Part shown: one piece after another, positions 35,990 through 46,181 of the stretch | Position numbering within the stretch: position 1 is the first letter of the stretch | How the letters are laid out: each line of letters opens with the position of its first letter | Assembly: GCA_023957475.1 (NCBI GenBank) | Contig: JAMLHA010000014.1 | Span: forward strand, 1-64,000 | Source of the DNA: Crocinitomicaceae bacterium | GTDB lineage: Bacteria > Bacteroidota > Bacteroidia > Flavobacteriales_D > Crocinitomicaceae | DNA: 64,000 bases | Direction of reading: 5' to 3' | Position numbers and translations under genes: made by a program | The notes under the pieces: model-generated | Databases searched by the model: none | What the model was told of the DNA's origin: nothing | The model's input: the letters and a program-made list of their open reading frames with translations, nothing else

Positions 35990-37186
35990 ATGCATAACAA
36001 GCGCATACTTCTGGGTATTACAGGCGGTATTGCTGCATACAAGATAGCATTCCTTATAAGATTATTGAAAAAAGAAGGGGCAGAAGTCAAATGTATTATG
36101 ACTCCTGCCTCTTGTGATTTTATTAGTCCGCTAGTTGTTTCTACACTTTCTGACAATCCTGTTGGTATTGAATTTTGGAACAAAGCTGACGGAACATGGA
36201 ATAATCACGTGGAATACGGTCTTTGGGCAGATGTTTTTGTAATTGCACCAGCTACTGCAAATTCAATTTCAAAAATGGCTTCTGGTGCATGCGACAACCT
36301 TTTGCTTGCCACATACTTATCCAATAAATCCAAAACAATTATAGCACCAGCGATGGATTTGGATATGTACGTGCATCCTACAACCAAAAGAAATTTAATA
36401 CAATTGGAAGAAGATGGTGTGCAAATCATTCCTGCCGAATCTGGTTTCTTGGCCAGTGGATTAGAAGGTCAAGGTAGAATGGCAGAACCAGAAACGATTT
36501 TCAATTATTTAAAAATAGCCCTATCAAGCTCTGAGGAACTTTGTTGTAAAAATATTTTAGTAACTGCTGGTCCAACTTATGAAGCAATTGACCCAGTTCG
36601 ATTTATCGGCAATCATTCTACAGGAAAAATGGGGTATGAAATTGCTTTGGCTCTTGCTAACAAAGGCGCAATTGTACATTTAATTAGTGGCCCAACGAAC
36701 TTAACAATTGAACATCCACTCATTGAATTAACAAAAGTAACAAACGCCCAAGAAATGTTTGAAGTCGTTCAAAATAAATGGGAAGCAATGGATGGCGGTA
36801 TCTTTAGCGCAGCTGTAGCTGATTACCGACCAAAGACCGTTGCTACTGAAAAAATAAAAAAATCTTCGGATGATTTAACCATTGAATTGGTCAAAAATCC
36901 CGATATTCTTAAATGGGCAGGTGAAAATAAAAAATCGAATCAATTATTAGCTGGGTTTGCATTGGAAACAACCAATAGTCTGGAATACGGAGCAGCTAAA
37001 TTGCAACAAAAAAACCTCGATTTTATTGTAATCAACGAGCCTCTTGCAGGAAAAACAGGATTCGGTAGTGAAACAAATCAAATTTTATTGTTGGATAATT
37101 GCAATAATTTAACGAAATTTGAGTTAAAATCGAAATCACAGGTTGCTGATGATATTGTTGATTATTACATAAAACTATCAAAATGA
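35990..37186 (+). CDS. coaBC: Bifunctional phosphopantothenoylcysteine decarboxylase/phosphopantothenate-cysteine ligase
   Basis: Carries out two steps of coenzyme A synthesis from 4'-phosphopantothenate. The CoaC flavoprotein half (about 1-185) has LLGITGGIAAYKIAFLIR, an active-site His in NHVEYGLWADVFVIAPATANS and the PAMDLDMY loop. The CoaB half (about 186-398) begins KNILVTAGPTYEAIDPVR and includes NHSTGKMG and KNPDILKW. The 398-aa length is normal. It overlaps the DUF4835 gene by 4 bases. Confidence 0.95.
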   Translation: MHNKRILLGITGGIAAYKIAFLIRLLKKEGAEVKCIMTPASCDFISPLVVSTLSDNPVGIEFWNKADGTWNNHVEYGLWADVFVIAPATANSISKMASGACDNLLLATYLSNKSKTIIAPAMDLDMYVHPTTKRNLIQLEEDGVQIIPAESGFLASGLEGQGRMAEPETIFNYLKIALSSSEELCCKNILVTAGPTYEAIDPVRFIGNHSTGKMGYEIALALANKGAIVHLISGPTNLTIEHPLIELTKVTNAQEMFEVVQNKWEAMDGGIFSAAVADYRPKTVATEKIKKSSDDLTIELVKNPDILKWAGENKKSNQLLAGFALETTNSLEYGAAKLQQKNLDFIVINEPLAGKTGFGSETNQILLLDNCNNLTKFELKSKSQVADDIVDYYIKLSK

Positions 37187-38094
37187 AACAATTAATTGCG
37201 TTTATTGTAGCGATTACTTTTATAACTTCTTCAGTTATTGGTCAAGAACTGAATTGTGAAGTGAGCATTGTTAGTAGCAACAAAGTAGAAGTTAGCTCCC
37301 TTGATCAGGAAGTTTTAAAACAATTAGAAGATGTTATCCGTCAATTCATGAACGAAACAAAGTGGACGAAAGACAATTTCAAGGTAGAAGAACGCATCAA
37401 TTGTCAACTGCAATTTCAAGTTGAAAAAATACCACAACCCGGTGTGTATGAAGGAAAAATGCAAGTTCAAAGCTCACGACCTATTTACAATTCCAATTAC
37501 AATTCCATTTTATTAAATTTCACAGATTTAAATGTTTCATTTGCTTTCCAAAGAAATGCTATGTTGTATTATTCTTCGGCACAATACAAGGATAATCTAA
37601 CATCAATGCTTGCTTTTTATGCGTATTACATCATTGGAATAGATTACGATTCATTTGGCTTAAAAGATGGAACACCCTATTTGCAAGAAGCTCAAAACAT
37701 AGTCGTAAATGCTCAAAGTTCTGGTGCACCAGGATGGAGTCCAGATCAAACTGGTAATAAAAACAATCGCTATTGGATAATAGACAATACTTTACATCAA
37801 TTATTTGAACCTCTAAGAGATTGTATTTACGAATACCATCGACTTGGTATGGATAAATTGTATGAGAACAAAGAACAAGGACGTGCAGCTATATACGAAG
37901 CATTGAATAAATTACCAAAAGTTACTGCTGCAAGACCAAATACCATTAATATTACATCGTTTATTCTTGCAAAAAGACCTGAATTAAAACAAGTATATTC
38001 AGATGCTTCTGTTCCTGAAAAAGGGAAATTAGTTGCCCTTTTGAAGCGATTAGACCCAACTAACGGAGATAAATACGACGAAATATTAAAGTAA
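37183..38094 (+). CDS. DUF4835 family protein
   Basis: A 303-aa exported protein with signal peptide (AFIVAITFITSSVIGQ). The mature part has conserved WTKDNFKVEERINCQL, RPIYNSNYNSILLNF and FYAYYIIGIDYDSFGL motifs of DUF4835, a family found in Bacteroidota between coaBC and recN. Function unknown; the secretion signal and position suggest an envelope role. It overlaps recN by one base (TAATG). Confidence 0.85.
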   Translation: MKQLIAFIVAITFITSSVIGQELNCEVSIVSSNKVEVSSLDQEVLKQLEDVIRQFMNETKWTKDNFKVEERINCQLQFQVEKIPQPGVYEGKMQVQSSRPIYNSNYNSILLNFTDLNVSFAFQRNAMLYYSSAQYKDNLTSMLAFYAYYIIGIDYDSFGLKDGTPYLQEAQNIVVNAQSSGAPGWSPDQTGNKNNRYWIIDNTLHQLFEPLRDCIYEYHRLGMDKLYENKEQGRAAIYEALNKLPKVTAARPNTINITSFILAKRPELKQVYSDASVPEKGKLVALLKRLDPTNGDKYDEILK

Positions 38095-39746
38095 TGCTGA
38101 AACAACTGAATGTTCAAAATTTTGCACTCATTCACCAAGCTACTTTAAATTTTAATGATGGCTATACAGTCATTACAGGTGAAACTGGTTCCGGAAAATC
38201 AATCTTACTGAATGCACTTCAACTAATTTTAGGTGAGCGTGCTGATTTTAAAGTAATTGGCACCAATCACGACAAAGCCATTGTTGAAGGTGTTTTTAAA
38301 TTAAACAAAGAACGCTTTCTGTCTTTTTTTACGGACAATGATATCGACTTTGAAGTAGAAACAATTATTCGACGAGAAATCACCAAACAAGGGAAATCAC
38401 GGGCTTTCATCAACGATACACCTGTTTCGTTATCGTTATTAAAAGAACTTGTCGAGCAATTAGTTTCCATTCACTCACAATACAATACATTGGAGTTAAA
38501 ACGCAAAGATTTTCAATTCAAAACACTTGATTTATTAGCTGGAACCTTTGATAAACACCAAACATATCTAGAAAAATATGAAGCTTTAAAATCATTGTCA
38601 AAAGAAATTGAAGAAACCAAGGAATTACTCATCCAATTAACGAAAGACAAAGATTATATAGATTTTCAATTGGAAGAATTGGAAGAATTAGCTATTGAAA
38701 ACACCGATTTTGATCAATTAGAAACACAGCTTTCACGCATTGAAAATGCATCCGAAATTCAACAATTATCTCAAGCAATAGCAAATGGTTTATCCAATGA
38801 TAGTGGCATTATCGAACAATTACAAACAATAAAAGCCTACTTGCAAAAATTAGTTCGACTGGATACTACAACACAAACACTAGAAGAAAGAATACAATCA
38901 ATCATTGTTGAACTCAAAGATGTTGGAGAAGAATTGGATAGTTTTTCTTCCAATTACGAAAGTTTTAATGAAGAAAACAGGCATCAATTAACAAACTTGC
39001 TTGACAAATACAATCATGTTTTAACAAAACACCGTTGTAGCTCACAAGAAGAATTAAAACAACTCTATCTTCAACTAAAAAATTCAAGCGCAAACACAGA
39101 CGCACTTCAACAAAAAATTGAACAGTTAGAAAACCAATACAAAATTGCTCATTCAACCTTGCAAGATTTGGCAAATCAATTGACAGTTGAACGTCAAAAA
39201 GCAATTCCAATCATTGAATCAACCATTTCAAAATCTTTATCCGAGTTAAAATTATCGGATACACAATTAAAGTTTGACTTAAAAGTAAACGATGAACTAA
39301 CAATGTATGGAAATTCAACGCTTTCACTTTTATTTTCTGCCAACAAAGGTTTTTCGCCAATTGAAATAGAAAAGGCAGCAAGTGGAGGTGAATTATCGCG
39401 TGTGATGTTGGCATTGCAACAATTAATTTCAGAAAAGATGCAATTACCAACCATCTTTTTTGATGAAATAGACACAGGAGTATCTGGCGATGTTGCACAA
39501 AAAATTGGTAATTTACTCCAACAAATGGGAAAAACCATGCAATTATTTGCCATTTCCCACCTACCTCAAGTTGCCTCTAAAGCTAACTATCATTTAAAAG
39601 TGGAGAAAAAAAACAACAACAATTCCACACAAACGTCTATACAGTTATTAACCAATGATGAACGTATAAATGAAGTGGCTCGTCTTATGAGTGGCGAAAT
39701 CATTACAGATGCAGCTATTTCCAATGCGAAAGCATTAATGGCATAA
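38094..39746 (+). CDS. recN: DNA repair protein RecN
   Basis: An SMC-like ATPase of 550 aa used in double-strand break repair. The N-terminal head holds Walker A TGETGSGKS (residues 28-36) and FVNDT-like AFINDTPVSLSLL. Residues about 160-370 are a coiled-coil arm rich in Gln, Glu and Leu. The C-terminal head has the signature ASGGELSRVMLAL, Walker B TIFFDEIDTGVSGDVA and ISHLPQVAS. It ends the bamD cluster; a gap of 75 bases follows. Confidence 0.96.
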   Translation: MLKQLNVQNFALIHQATLNFNDGYTVITGETGSGKSILLNALQLILGERADFKVIGTNHDKAIVEGVFKLNKERFLSFFTDNDIDFEVETIIRREITKQGKSRAFINDTPVSLSLLKELVEQLVSIHSQYNTLELKRKDFQFKTLDLLAGTFDKHQTYLEKYEALKSLSKEIEETKELLIQLTKDKDYIDFQLEELEELAIENTDFDQLETQLSRIENASEIQQLSQAIANGLSNDSGIIEQLQTIKAYLQKLVRLDTTTQTLEERIQSIIVELKDVGEELDSFSSNYESFNEENRHQLTNLLDKYNHVLTKHRCSSQEELKQLYLQLKNSSANTDALQQKIEQLENQYKIAHSTLQDLANQLTVERQKAIPIIESTISKSLSELKLSDTQLKFDLKVNDELTMYGNSTLSLLFSANKGFSPIEIEKAASGGELSRVMLALQQLISEKMQLPTIFFDEIDTGVSGDVAQKIGNLLQQMGKTMQLFAISHLPQVASKANYHLKVEKKNNNNSTQTSIQLLTNDERINEVARLMSGEIITDAAISNAKALMA

Positions 39747-39821
39747 TCGTTGATAAGTTCTTACTTAATACCTATTTTTATTGCCTATTTTTTTGTAATT
39801 TTAATCTTTTAAGTTGAATAA

Positions 39822-41264
39822 ATGGTAAGAACTAAATTTTTCTTCTTTACATTTTACATTTTATTAATTAGCTTAATTGCAATCGGTTGTACACGCAACC
39901 CGACAGATTCATCTATCAAAAATAGCGAAACTTCTGCTTCTATAAAAGATTATCAACGCATTATTAAAAGCGGTCACATCACTATTTTAGTAGAAAACAG
40001 CTCCACTTCTTACTTTATTTATAAAGGAGAAAAAATGGGGTTTGAATATGAAATTTTACGAGAATTTGCAAAAGAATTGGGCTTAGAAATTGAAGTAAAA
40101 ATTGTTGCCAATCTCGATAATTTAGTTCCAATGCTCAATGAACATGAAGGAGACATTATATCGTGCAATTACACTGTAACAAGAGAACGAACAAAAGAAA
40201 TCAATTTTTCGATTCCGTATATTCAAACACCACAAGTACTCGTTCAAAAAATGCCCGATGGATGGCAAAAAATGAACGAAAAAGAACTGAAACAACATCT
40301 AATTATTGATCCAATAGAATTGGGTCACAAACACATCAGTGTATGGGAAAACTCTAGCTATTACAAACGATTGATTCATTTACAAGAAGAAATAGGAGAT
40401 TCTATTTACATTGACCCTGTGAATGGTTTGACAGGTAGTGAAGAGTTAATAGAACAAGTGTCTCTTGGCATTATTGACTACACTATTGTTGAAGAAAACA
40501 TTGGAAAAGTTAATGCCAGATTTTACGACAATATAGACGTTTCTACAGCTATTTCAATGAAGCAAAACATTGCTTTTGGAATTCGAAAAGATGGAACGCT
40601 ACTTAAAGCAAAACTTGATAAATGGCTGGAAAACTTTTTAAAATCAAGTAAATACAGGTATATCTATCGAAAATATTTTGAAATTGGTGTACCAGGTATG
40701 GATCCAAATAATAGTTTTAGTTCTATTGGTAGAGGGCAAATATCACCCTACGATCATTATTTCAAAGCAGCAGGAAAAAAACACGATGTAGATTGGCAAC
40801 TATTAGCAGCTATCGCTTATCAAGAAAGTCGATTCAATCCAACAATAGAAGGCTTTGGAGGAGCATATAGTATGATGCAATTTATGCCAAATACAGGTCC
40901 AAAATACGGTGTCTATCCAAACTCTACACCCGAAGTTCAAATCAATGGCGGTATGAAGAAATTAGCCGCTGATTTTAAGTATTACAACGACATTCCAGAC
41001 AAAGAACAACAAATCAAATTTATTCTCGGTACTTACAATGCTGGGCGTGGTCATATTAGCGATGCTATTCGCTTGGCTGAAAAATATGGTTTAAATCCAA
41101 AAGTATGGGACAACAATGTAGAAAAAATGGTCATTAACCTTTCCAAACAAGAATATTACCGTGATGAAATTGTAAAAAGTGGCGTGATGCGTGGCGAATA
41201 CACAAGTAATTACGTTAAAAAAGTTTATAAACGTTACAAAGACTGGAAAGCCTCGTTTAAATAA
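39822..41264 (+). CDS. MltF-like lytic transglycosylase lipoprotein
   Basis: A 480-aa lipoprotein (lipobox AIGC, Cys23). A family 3 solute-binding domain (about 45-290; GFEYEILREFAKELGLE, IISCNYTVTRERTKEINFS) is joined to an SLT lytic transglycosylase domain (about 305-440). The latter has the catalytic Glu in AIAYQESRFNP, plus YSMMQFMP and GTYNAGRGH. This is the MltF architecture, in which the binding domain regulates glycan cleavage in response to muropeptides. Three bases separate it from miaA. Confidence 0.9.
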   Translation: MVRTKFFFFTFYILLISLIAIGCTRNPTDSSIKNSETSASIKDYQRIIKSGHITILVENSSTSYFIYKGEKMGFEYEILREFAKELGLEIEVKIVANLDNLVPMLNEHEGDIISCNYTVTRERTKEINFSIPYIQTPQVLVQKMPDGWQKMNEKELKQHLIIDPIELGHKHISVWENSSYYKRLIHLQEEIGDSIYIDPVNGLTGSEELIEQVSLGIIDYTIVEENIGKVNARFYDNIDVSTAISMKQNIAFGIRKDGTLLKAKLDKWLENFLKSSKYRYIYRKYFEIGVPGMDPNNSFSSIGRGQISPYDHYFKAAGKKHDVDWQLLAAIAYQESRFNPTIEGFGGAYSMMQFMPNTGPKYGVYPNSTPEVQINGGMKKLAADFKYYNDIPDKEQQIKFILGTYNAGRGHISDAIRLAEKYGLNPKVWDNNVEKMVINLSKQEYYRDEIVKSGVMRGEYTSNYVKKVYKRYKDWKASFK

Positions 41265-41267
41265 CTG

Positions 41268-42158
41268 ATGAAAGAATTAATTGTAATTGGTGGACCTACA
41301 GCAAGTGGCAAAACAGCACTCAGTATTGCACTTGCCAAAGAATGGAAAACAGTTATTCTTTCTGCTGATTCACGTCAGTTTTACAAAGAAATGACGATTG
41401 GTACAGCCAAACCTTCTGAACAGGAAATGGACGGTATTCAACATTTTTTTATCAATAGTCACTCCATTACTGACGAAGTCAATGCTGCTCGTTTTGCGAA
41501 AGAAGCCGAGTGGCTATTAAAACAATTGTTTCAACAACACGATAAAGTCATTCTTGTAGGCGGTTCTGGCATGTTTATTGATGCTCTTTGTTATGGATTA
41601 GATGACATACCTCATAGTCCAACCATTCAAGCTGAACTGAATGAAACCGTTCAAGCAAATGGATTGGATCAATTATTGGAAGAATTAAAAGAAAAGGATT
41701 GTGAATACTACCAAACCGTGGATCGGAACAATCCTGTTCGTATAATTCGTGCCTTGGAAGTTATTCGGCTAACGGGGCTTCCCTACTCTTCTTTGCGCAA
41801 AGGAAAACGCAAAGAAAATGACTTTTCTATTCATTATTTTGCCATTGATGTACCTAGAGAATTATTGTACGAACGCATCAATAAACGAGTGGACATCATG
41901 ATTGACAACGGTTTAGAACAAGAGGCAAAAGCGCTGATACCTTATCAACACTTAAAATCACTTCAAACGGTTGGTTACTCCGAATGGTTTGATTTCTTCA
42001 ATGGGAAAATAAGTAAGGAAGAATGTATTTCATTGATTAAGCAAAACTCCAGACGTTATGCCAAACGCCAAATAACATGGTTTAAGCGCAATGATGAAGT
42101 AATATGGATTCCTTTTGGTGAAGATTTAAAGGAAGTTGTTTGCGCTTATTTAACCTGA
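41268..42158 (+). CDS. miaA: tRNA dimethylallyltransferase
   Basis: Adds dimethylallyl to A37 of tRNAs reading codons that begin with U. The 296 aa include P-loop GGPTASGKT (8-16), SADSRQFYKEMTIGTAKPS, GGSGMFIDAL and the C-terminal QTVGYSEWFDFF and RYAKRQITWFKR motifs. Length is typical. It is convergent with the response-regulator gene, with only 8 bases between stops and no hairpin visible. Confidence 0.96.
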   Translation: MKELIVIGGPTASGKTALSIALAKEWKTVILSADSRQFYKEMTIGTAKPSEQEMDGIQHFFINSHSITDEVNAARFAKEAEWLLKQLFQQHDKVILVGGSGMFIDALCYGLDDIPHSPTIQAELNETVQANGLDQLLEELKEKDCEYYQTVDRNNPVRIIRALEVIRLTGLPYSSLRKGKRKENDFSIHYFAIDVPRELLYERINKRVDIMIDNGLEQEAKALIPYQHLKSLQTVGYSEWFDFFNGKISKEECISLIKQNSRRYAKRQITWFKRNDEVIWIPFGEDLKEVVCAYLT

Positions 42159-42166
42159 ATAGAATT

Positions 42167-43555
42167 TTATTTCGAATTCTGGTTATTTAAATCATCAGTC
42201 AGTTCCTCGTCTTCTTTTAACAAACGATACACTGTTGTTTGTCCGATATCTAACTTTTCTGCAACTAACTTTGTGTTATTGTTCAACTCTTTCATATAAT
42301 GCTTTACAATGGCTATTTCATATTCTCTCATTGTCTTTTGATGAAGCAATAATTCAGGCATTAATTCTTGCGAATGGACAGAGATGTCGTTGGCACTAAT
42401 TTCATTGGAATCGGAAAGAACAGCACTTAATTCCACAACTGATTTCAACTCACGTGTATTTCCCGGCCAATTATAAAGTTTCATTTTCTCCATTGCTTGA
42501 TCGTTGAAATGTTTGAGTGGTATTTTATTCTCTTCGCAAAATTCACTTAAAAAATGTTTAGCAAGCAATAACACATCATTTCCTCGTTCTCGTAATGGTG
42601 GCAAATGAATAGGTAAACCAAAGAGGCGATAGTACAAGTCTTCTCTAAATTTACCTTCCTTTACTTCTTGTAAAAGATCTCTATTGGTTGCCACAATAAT
42701 TCGGCAGTCAACTTTTACTTGCTCATTTCCTCCTATTCTTGTAAACTCTCGCTCTTGAATAGCACGCAATAATTTAGCTTGAAAAGAAATATCCATTTCA
42801 CCAATTTCATCCAAAAATAGCGTTCCTCCATTGGCTTGTTCAAATTTTCCTATACGTCTATTTTGGGCACCTGTAAACGCTCCTTTTTCATATCCAAACA
42901 ACTCACTTTCTATTAATTCTGCAGGCAATGCAGCCATATTAATGGCAACAAATGGTTGGTTTTTTCTATTGGAATTGTAATGAATCGCTTTGGCGACAAC
43001 TTCTTTCCCTGTTCCGGTTTCTCCAGTTACACAAACAGTTATGGCTGTTCCAATGGCTTTACTCAACATGTGGTGAACTTCCTTTATTTGTTGGCTCTGA
43101 CCAATGATGGTATTTTGAAAATCGTATTTTTTTTCAACCTCTGTTTGAAGAATTTCTATCTTTTTCTTGAGTCCAATGCTATTTTTCACATGATTAATAG
43201 CATTCAACACTCGGTTGCGTATATCCTCGGACTTAACGATGTAGTCAAAAGCACCTAATTTTAACAAATCCACTGCTACTCCAATATCACTCTGCTCAGA
43301 AATAATAATCACTTCCGTTTGAGGTGCTATTTTTTTAATTTTTGGAAGCAATTGAGCGCCTGTTGTATCGCCTAAACGGTAATCCAAAGTAACCACCTTT
43401 ACATCTGGCGTCAATTCGCTCAATAACTGTTCGCCAGTCAAAAATGATTTCACAGCATAGTCTGGATTGAGAGATATGGTATGCACCAATAATTTATTGT
43501 ACCATTCATTATCTTCTACTACATAAATAAGGAAATTATGTTCGTTTTTCTCCAT
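42167..43555 (-). CDS. Sigma-54-dependent response regulator (NtrC family)
   Basis: A 462-aa activator. The receiver domain (about 8-125) has phosphoacceptor Asp58 in [10 protein letters not shown]. The AAA+ domain (about 148-390) has Walker A GETGTGKE (178-185), the sigma-54 contact loop GAFTGA (225-230), [12 protein letters not shown] and the R-finger region. A Fis-type helix-turn-helix (about 410-450, [17 protein letters not shown]) ends the protein. It is encoded 1 base after the hybrid kinase gene, its likely partner. Targets should have sigma-54 -24/-12 promoters; none was identified by eye in this window. Confidence 0.93.
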   Translation of the reverse strand: MEKNEHNFLIYVVEDNEWYNKLLVHTISLNPDYAVKSFLTGEQLLSELTPDVKVVTLDYRLGDTTGAQLLPKIKKIAPQTEVIIISEQSDIGVAVDLLKLGAFDYIVKSEDIRNRVLNAINHVKNSIGLKKKIEILQTEVEKKYDFQNTIIGQSQQIKEVHHMLSKAIGTAITVCVTGETGTGKEVVAKAIHYNSNRKNQPFVAINMAALPAELIESELFGYEKGAFTGAQNRRIGKFEQANGGTLFLDEIGEMDISFQAKLLRAIQEREFTRIGGNEQVKVDCRIIVATNRDLLQEVKEGKFREDLYYRLFGLPIHLPPLRERGNDVLLLAKHFLSEFCEENKIPLKHFNDQAMEKMKLYNWPGNTRELKSVVELSAVLSDSNEISANDISVHSQELMPELLLHQKTMREYEIAIVKHYMKELNNNTKLVAEKLDIGQTTVYRLLKEDEELTDDLNNQNSK

Positions 43556-43556
43556 T

Positions 43557-46130
43557 TTAACTGCCTATTTGTGTTAATTCCTTATTGATTGCCTCAAGCA
43601 CACTTGTCATTTCCAATTCAAGTTTCTTCAAAGTTTCCTTTAAATGGCTTGTCTTTTTAGTACTTCGTGCCGATTGTTCCACATCTTTCAATAATTGATG
43701 CAAGTTGTTAGCTCCAATATGACGACATGGAGAAGCAATTTTATGCGATTCATTGGCTAACAATTCCCAATCATCATTTAAAAATGCTGCTTGTATTATA
43801 CTTGTTGATTTTTTAGTTGATGCAATAAACGTTTTGAGCATTTCTATGTAAAAATTGGTATCCGAGCCACTCAATGATTTTAAATTGGAGAAATCAACCG
43901 GTAATTCATTGTCACTATTCATTTTTGCACTTATACCTTTAAATACTCTATTTATTTCTGAAATTAATTTGTCTTCATTAAATGGTTTTGAAACATAGCC
44001 ATTTACAAGGTCTAAAATATCATTTATTTCTGTATCTGCAGCGGTTAATAAAACAACTTTTAATAATTTTATTTGATCACTTGTTGAATTTCGAATTGCC
44101 TGAATCGTCTGAAACCCATCCATTATTGGCATACGGGCATCTAACAATACCAAATCAATCACTTTTTTATCGAGCAATTCCAATGCTTCTTTTCCATTTT
44201 CAGCTTCTGATATTTCTAATAAAAATGGATCAAGCATTGCTTTTATTAACTTCCTATTGTAATCTTCATCATCAACAATTAAAATAGAAGTACATGGCAA
44301 ACTGTAATCTTGTTGGATTTCATGTTTTGTAAGTTCAGTTTGTGCCAATACCAATTCCACCTTAATTTTTGTTCCCTCTCCTTTTTCGCTTTCCACCTGG
44401 ATAGAACCTTTAAACAGTTCCACCAATCGCTTTGTGATGGACAATCCCAACCCTGTTCCCATTAGCTTAGAAGTTGATGTGTCACTAAATTGCTCAAATT
44501 CACTAAATGCTTTTTTCAATTCTTCTGGCGACATTCCAATTCCAGTATCTTCCACCAAAAACTGAATGGTATCATTTTGATTGGAAGTATCGACCAATTG
44601 AATTTTCACTTCCACGCTTCCATTTTCTGTGTATTTAATGGCGTTACTAATTAAATTTAGTAAAATTTGACGAATTCTGTATTCATCCCCTTGATAAAAT
44701 GTTGCTAATTTTTTATCGTTAATAAAGCTAATTTTTAAGTTCTTATCTTTTGACAATTCTGTAATGTATCCTTGAATATCATCAGTGATATCACTAAATG
44801 AAAAAGGTTGAAAATTTAATTTCAATTTATCACTTTGCAGTTTTGACAAATCCAAAACATCATTAATCAAATAAGTAAGATGTTTGGACGATTTTTGGAT
44901 GAATGAAACATATTCTTTTTGGTCTGAAAGTAAATTCTGCTTTGACAATTGCTCTGCAAATCCAGAAATTGCATGCATCGGAGTTCTAATTTCGTGACTA
45001 ATTGTTGAAATCAATCGTTCTCTGGTTTTCACCAAACGCTCCGTTTCTCGTGCGGAAACTTTCAAAGCATGTTCATACAATCGATTTTTTCGAACATAAC
45101 TTGCAATAATATAAATAATCAGGCTTATAAGAATTACAACAAATGCACTAAAAATGGCTGCTACTACTGCTATTTTTTTACTTTCGGAATTGGCAAAACT
45201 CGTGGCATTAGATAGCTTTTCATTTTCTTTGAATTCAAAGTTATCGATAATCTTTGAAATTTTAATACCCAACAGATTATCCAACGATATGAGCTCTAGC
45301 TGATTGAGTTTAATTTCTCGTTCAATTGCTAATTCTTCCTGACTCACATTTTCAATACCGCTATAAATCTGATGAATCGTTAGCTTTTTCTCTAGTTCCA
45401 ATTCATCTTCTTTTGTTATTTTCTTTTGAATATTTTGAGCTTCTTTTTTCTTTAGTTTTATCAACGAATCTAAGGAACTTGCTTTATCAGAATCATTTCG
45501 TCTTTCTGCTCGTTTTAGTTTTTTCAACAAGCGACTTTCTTCTTTTTCAATTTCTTGCAGTTTTTCATGGTTTTCTACAATGTATTGATAATCAACACTT
45601 CCTTCTACTGAATTTTTCGTTTCTTGTTTCGTTATTTGGTTATTTCTAACTTGTTTCTTTTTCGTTTCCTTTTCAGAATATGCTATATTTGTTACAACCT
45701 TACTTAGCGCCGTTTGAACCCTATACGGATCTTCAGCATACATGATTCCATCCAACACCACTAATCGATCAAAAATGAGTGAATCCAAACGGGATAAATT
45801 TATTTTGGCAACAGATACATCGTTTAATAACCCAACATTCTTTACATCCAATTCAATTCTTTTCCTCTTTGACACATACGAATCTCGGTAGGAATCATCT
45901 TCTGTTAAGCTATATGTTTTGGCGATATTGGATAATTCAGCTAAATTACTTTTAATGGAATGAAAATAAGTCAACCGACTATCTGGTTGCATGGAATTGT
46001 TAATATTTTCCAGCAAATAAGAAAAACGCAAATAGGCAATGATACCCGTAGATAGAACAACTACAAGCATCAATGTCATCAAAGTAATAACTTTGAACTC
46101 AAATTTAAAAAATCGTCGTTTTCTTAGCAT
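43557..46130 (-). CDS. Hybrid sensor histidine kinase with receiver and HPt domains
   Basis: An 857-aa membrane kinase. TM1 (about 14-33) and TM2 (about 320-345) enclose a 285-residue periplasmic domain that is strongly helical, with a Lys/Glu-rich coiled coil near 185-275. The phosphoacceptor His379 (STISHEIRTP), N-box NLISNAIKYTENG, G1 VEDTGIGMS and G2 GTGLGLSITK show an intact kinase. A receiver follows (about 605-725; LVLLDARMPIMDG) and then an HPt domain (about 755-850; His in ANESHKIASPC). The full His-Asp-His relay would pass phosphate to the sigma-54 regulator encoded next. Confidence 0.93.
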   Translation of the reverse strand: MLRKRRFFKFEFKVITLMTLMLVVVLSTGIIAYLRFSYLLENINNSMQPDSRLTYFHSIKSNLAELSNIAKTYSLTEDDSYRDSYVSKRKRIELDVKNVGLLNDVSVAKINLSRLDSLIFDRLVVLDGIMYAEDPYRVQTALSKVVTNIAYSEKETKKKQVRNNQITKQETKNSVEGSVDYQYIVENHEKLQEIEKEESRLLKKLKRAERRNDSDKASSLDSLIKLKKKEAQNIQKKITKEDELELEKKLTIHQIYSGIENVSQEELAIEREIKLNQLELISLDNLLGIKISKIIDNFEFKENEKLSNATSFANSESKKIAVVAAIFSAFVVILISLIIYIIASYVRKNRLYEHALKVSARETERLVKTRERLISTISHEIRTPMHAISGFAEQLSKQNLLSDQKEYVSFIQKSSKHLTYLINDVLDLSKLQSDKLKLNFQPFSFSDITDDIQGYITELSKDKNLKISFINDKKLATFYQGDEYRIRQILLNLISNAIKYTENGSVEVKIQLVDTSNQNDTIQFLVEDTGIGMSPEELKKAFSEFEQFSDTSTSKLMGTGLGLSITKRLVELFKGSIQVESEKGEGTKIKVELVLAQTELTKHEIQQDYSLPCTSILIVDDEDYNRKLIKAMLDPFLLEISEAENGKEALELLDKKVIDLVLLDARMPIMDGFQTIQAIRNSTSDQIKLLKVVLLTAADTEINDILDLVNGYVSKPFNEDKLISEINRVFKGISAKMNSDNELPVDFSNLKSLSGSDTNFYIEMLKTFIASTKKSTSIIQAAFLNDDWELLANESHKIASPCRHIGANNLHQLLKDVEQSARSTKKTSHLKETLKKLELEMTSVLEAINKELTQIGS

Positions 46131-46181
46131 TCGGGTTTCTTACGATGCTAAGATAAGAAAAAAAATAAACGAACTACATCG

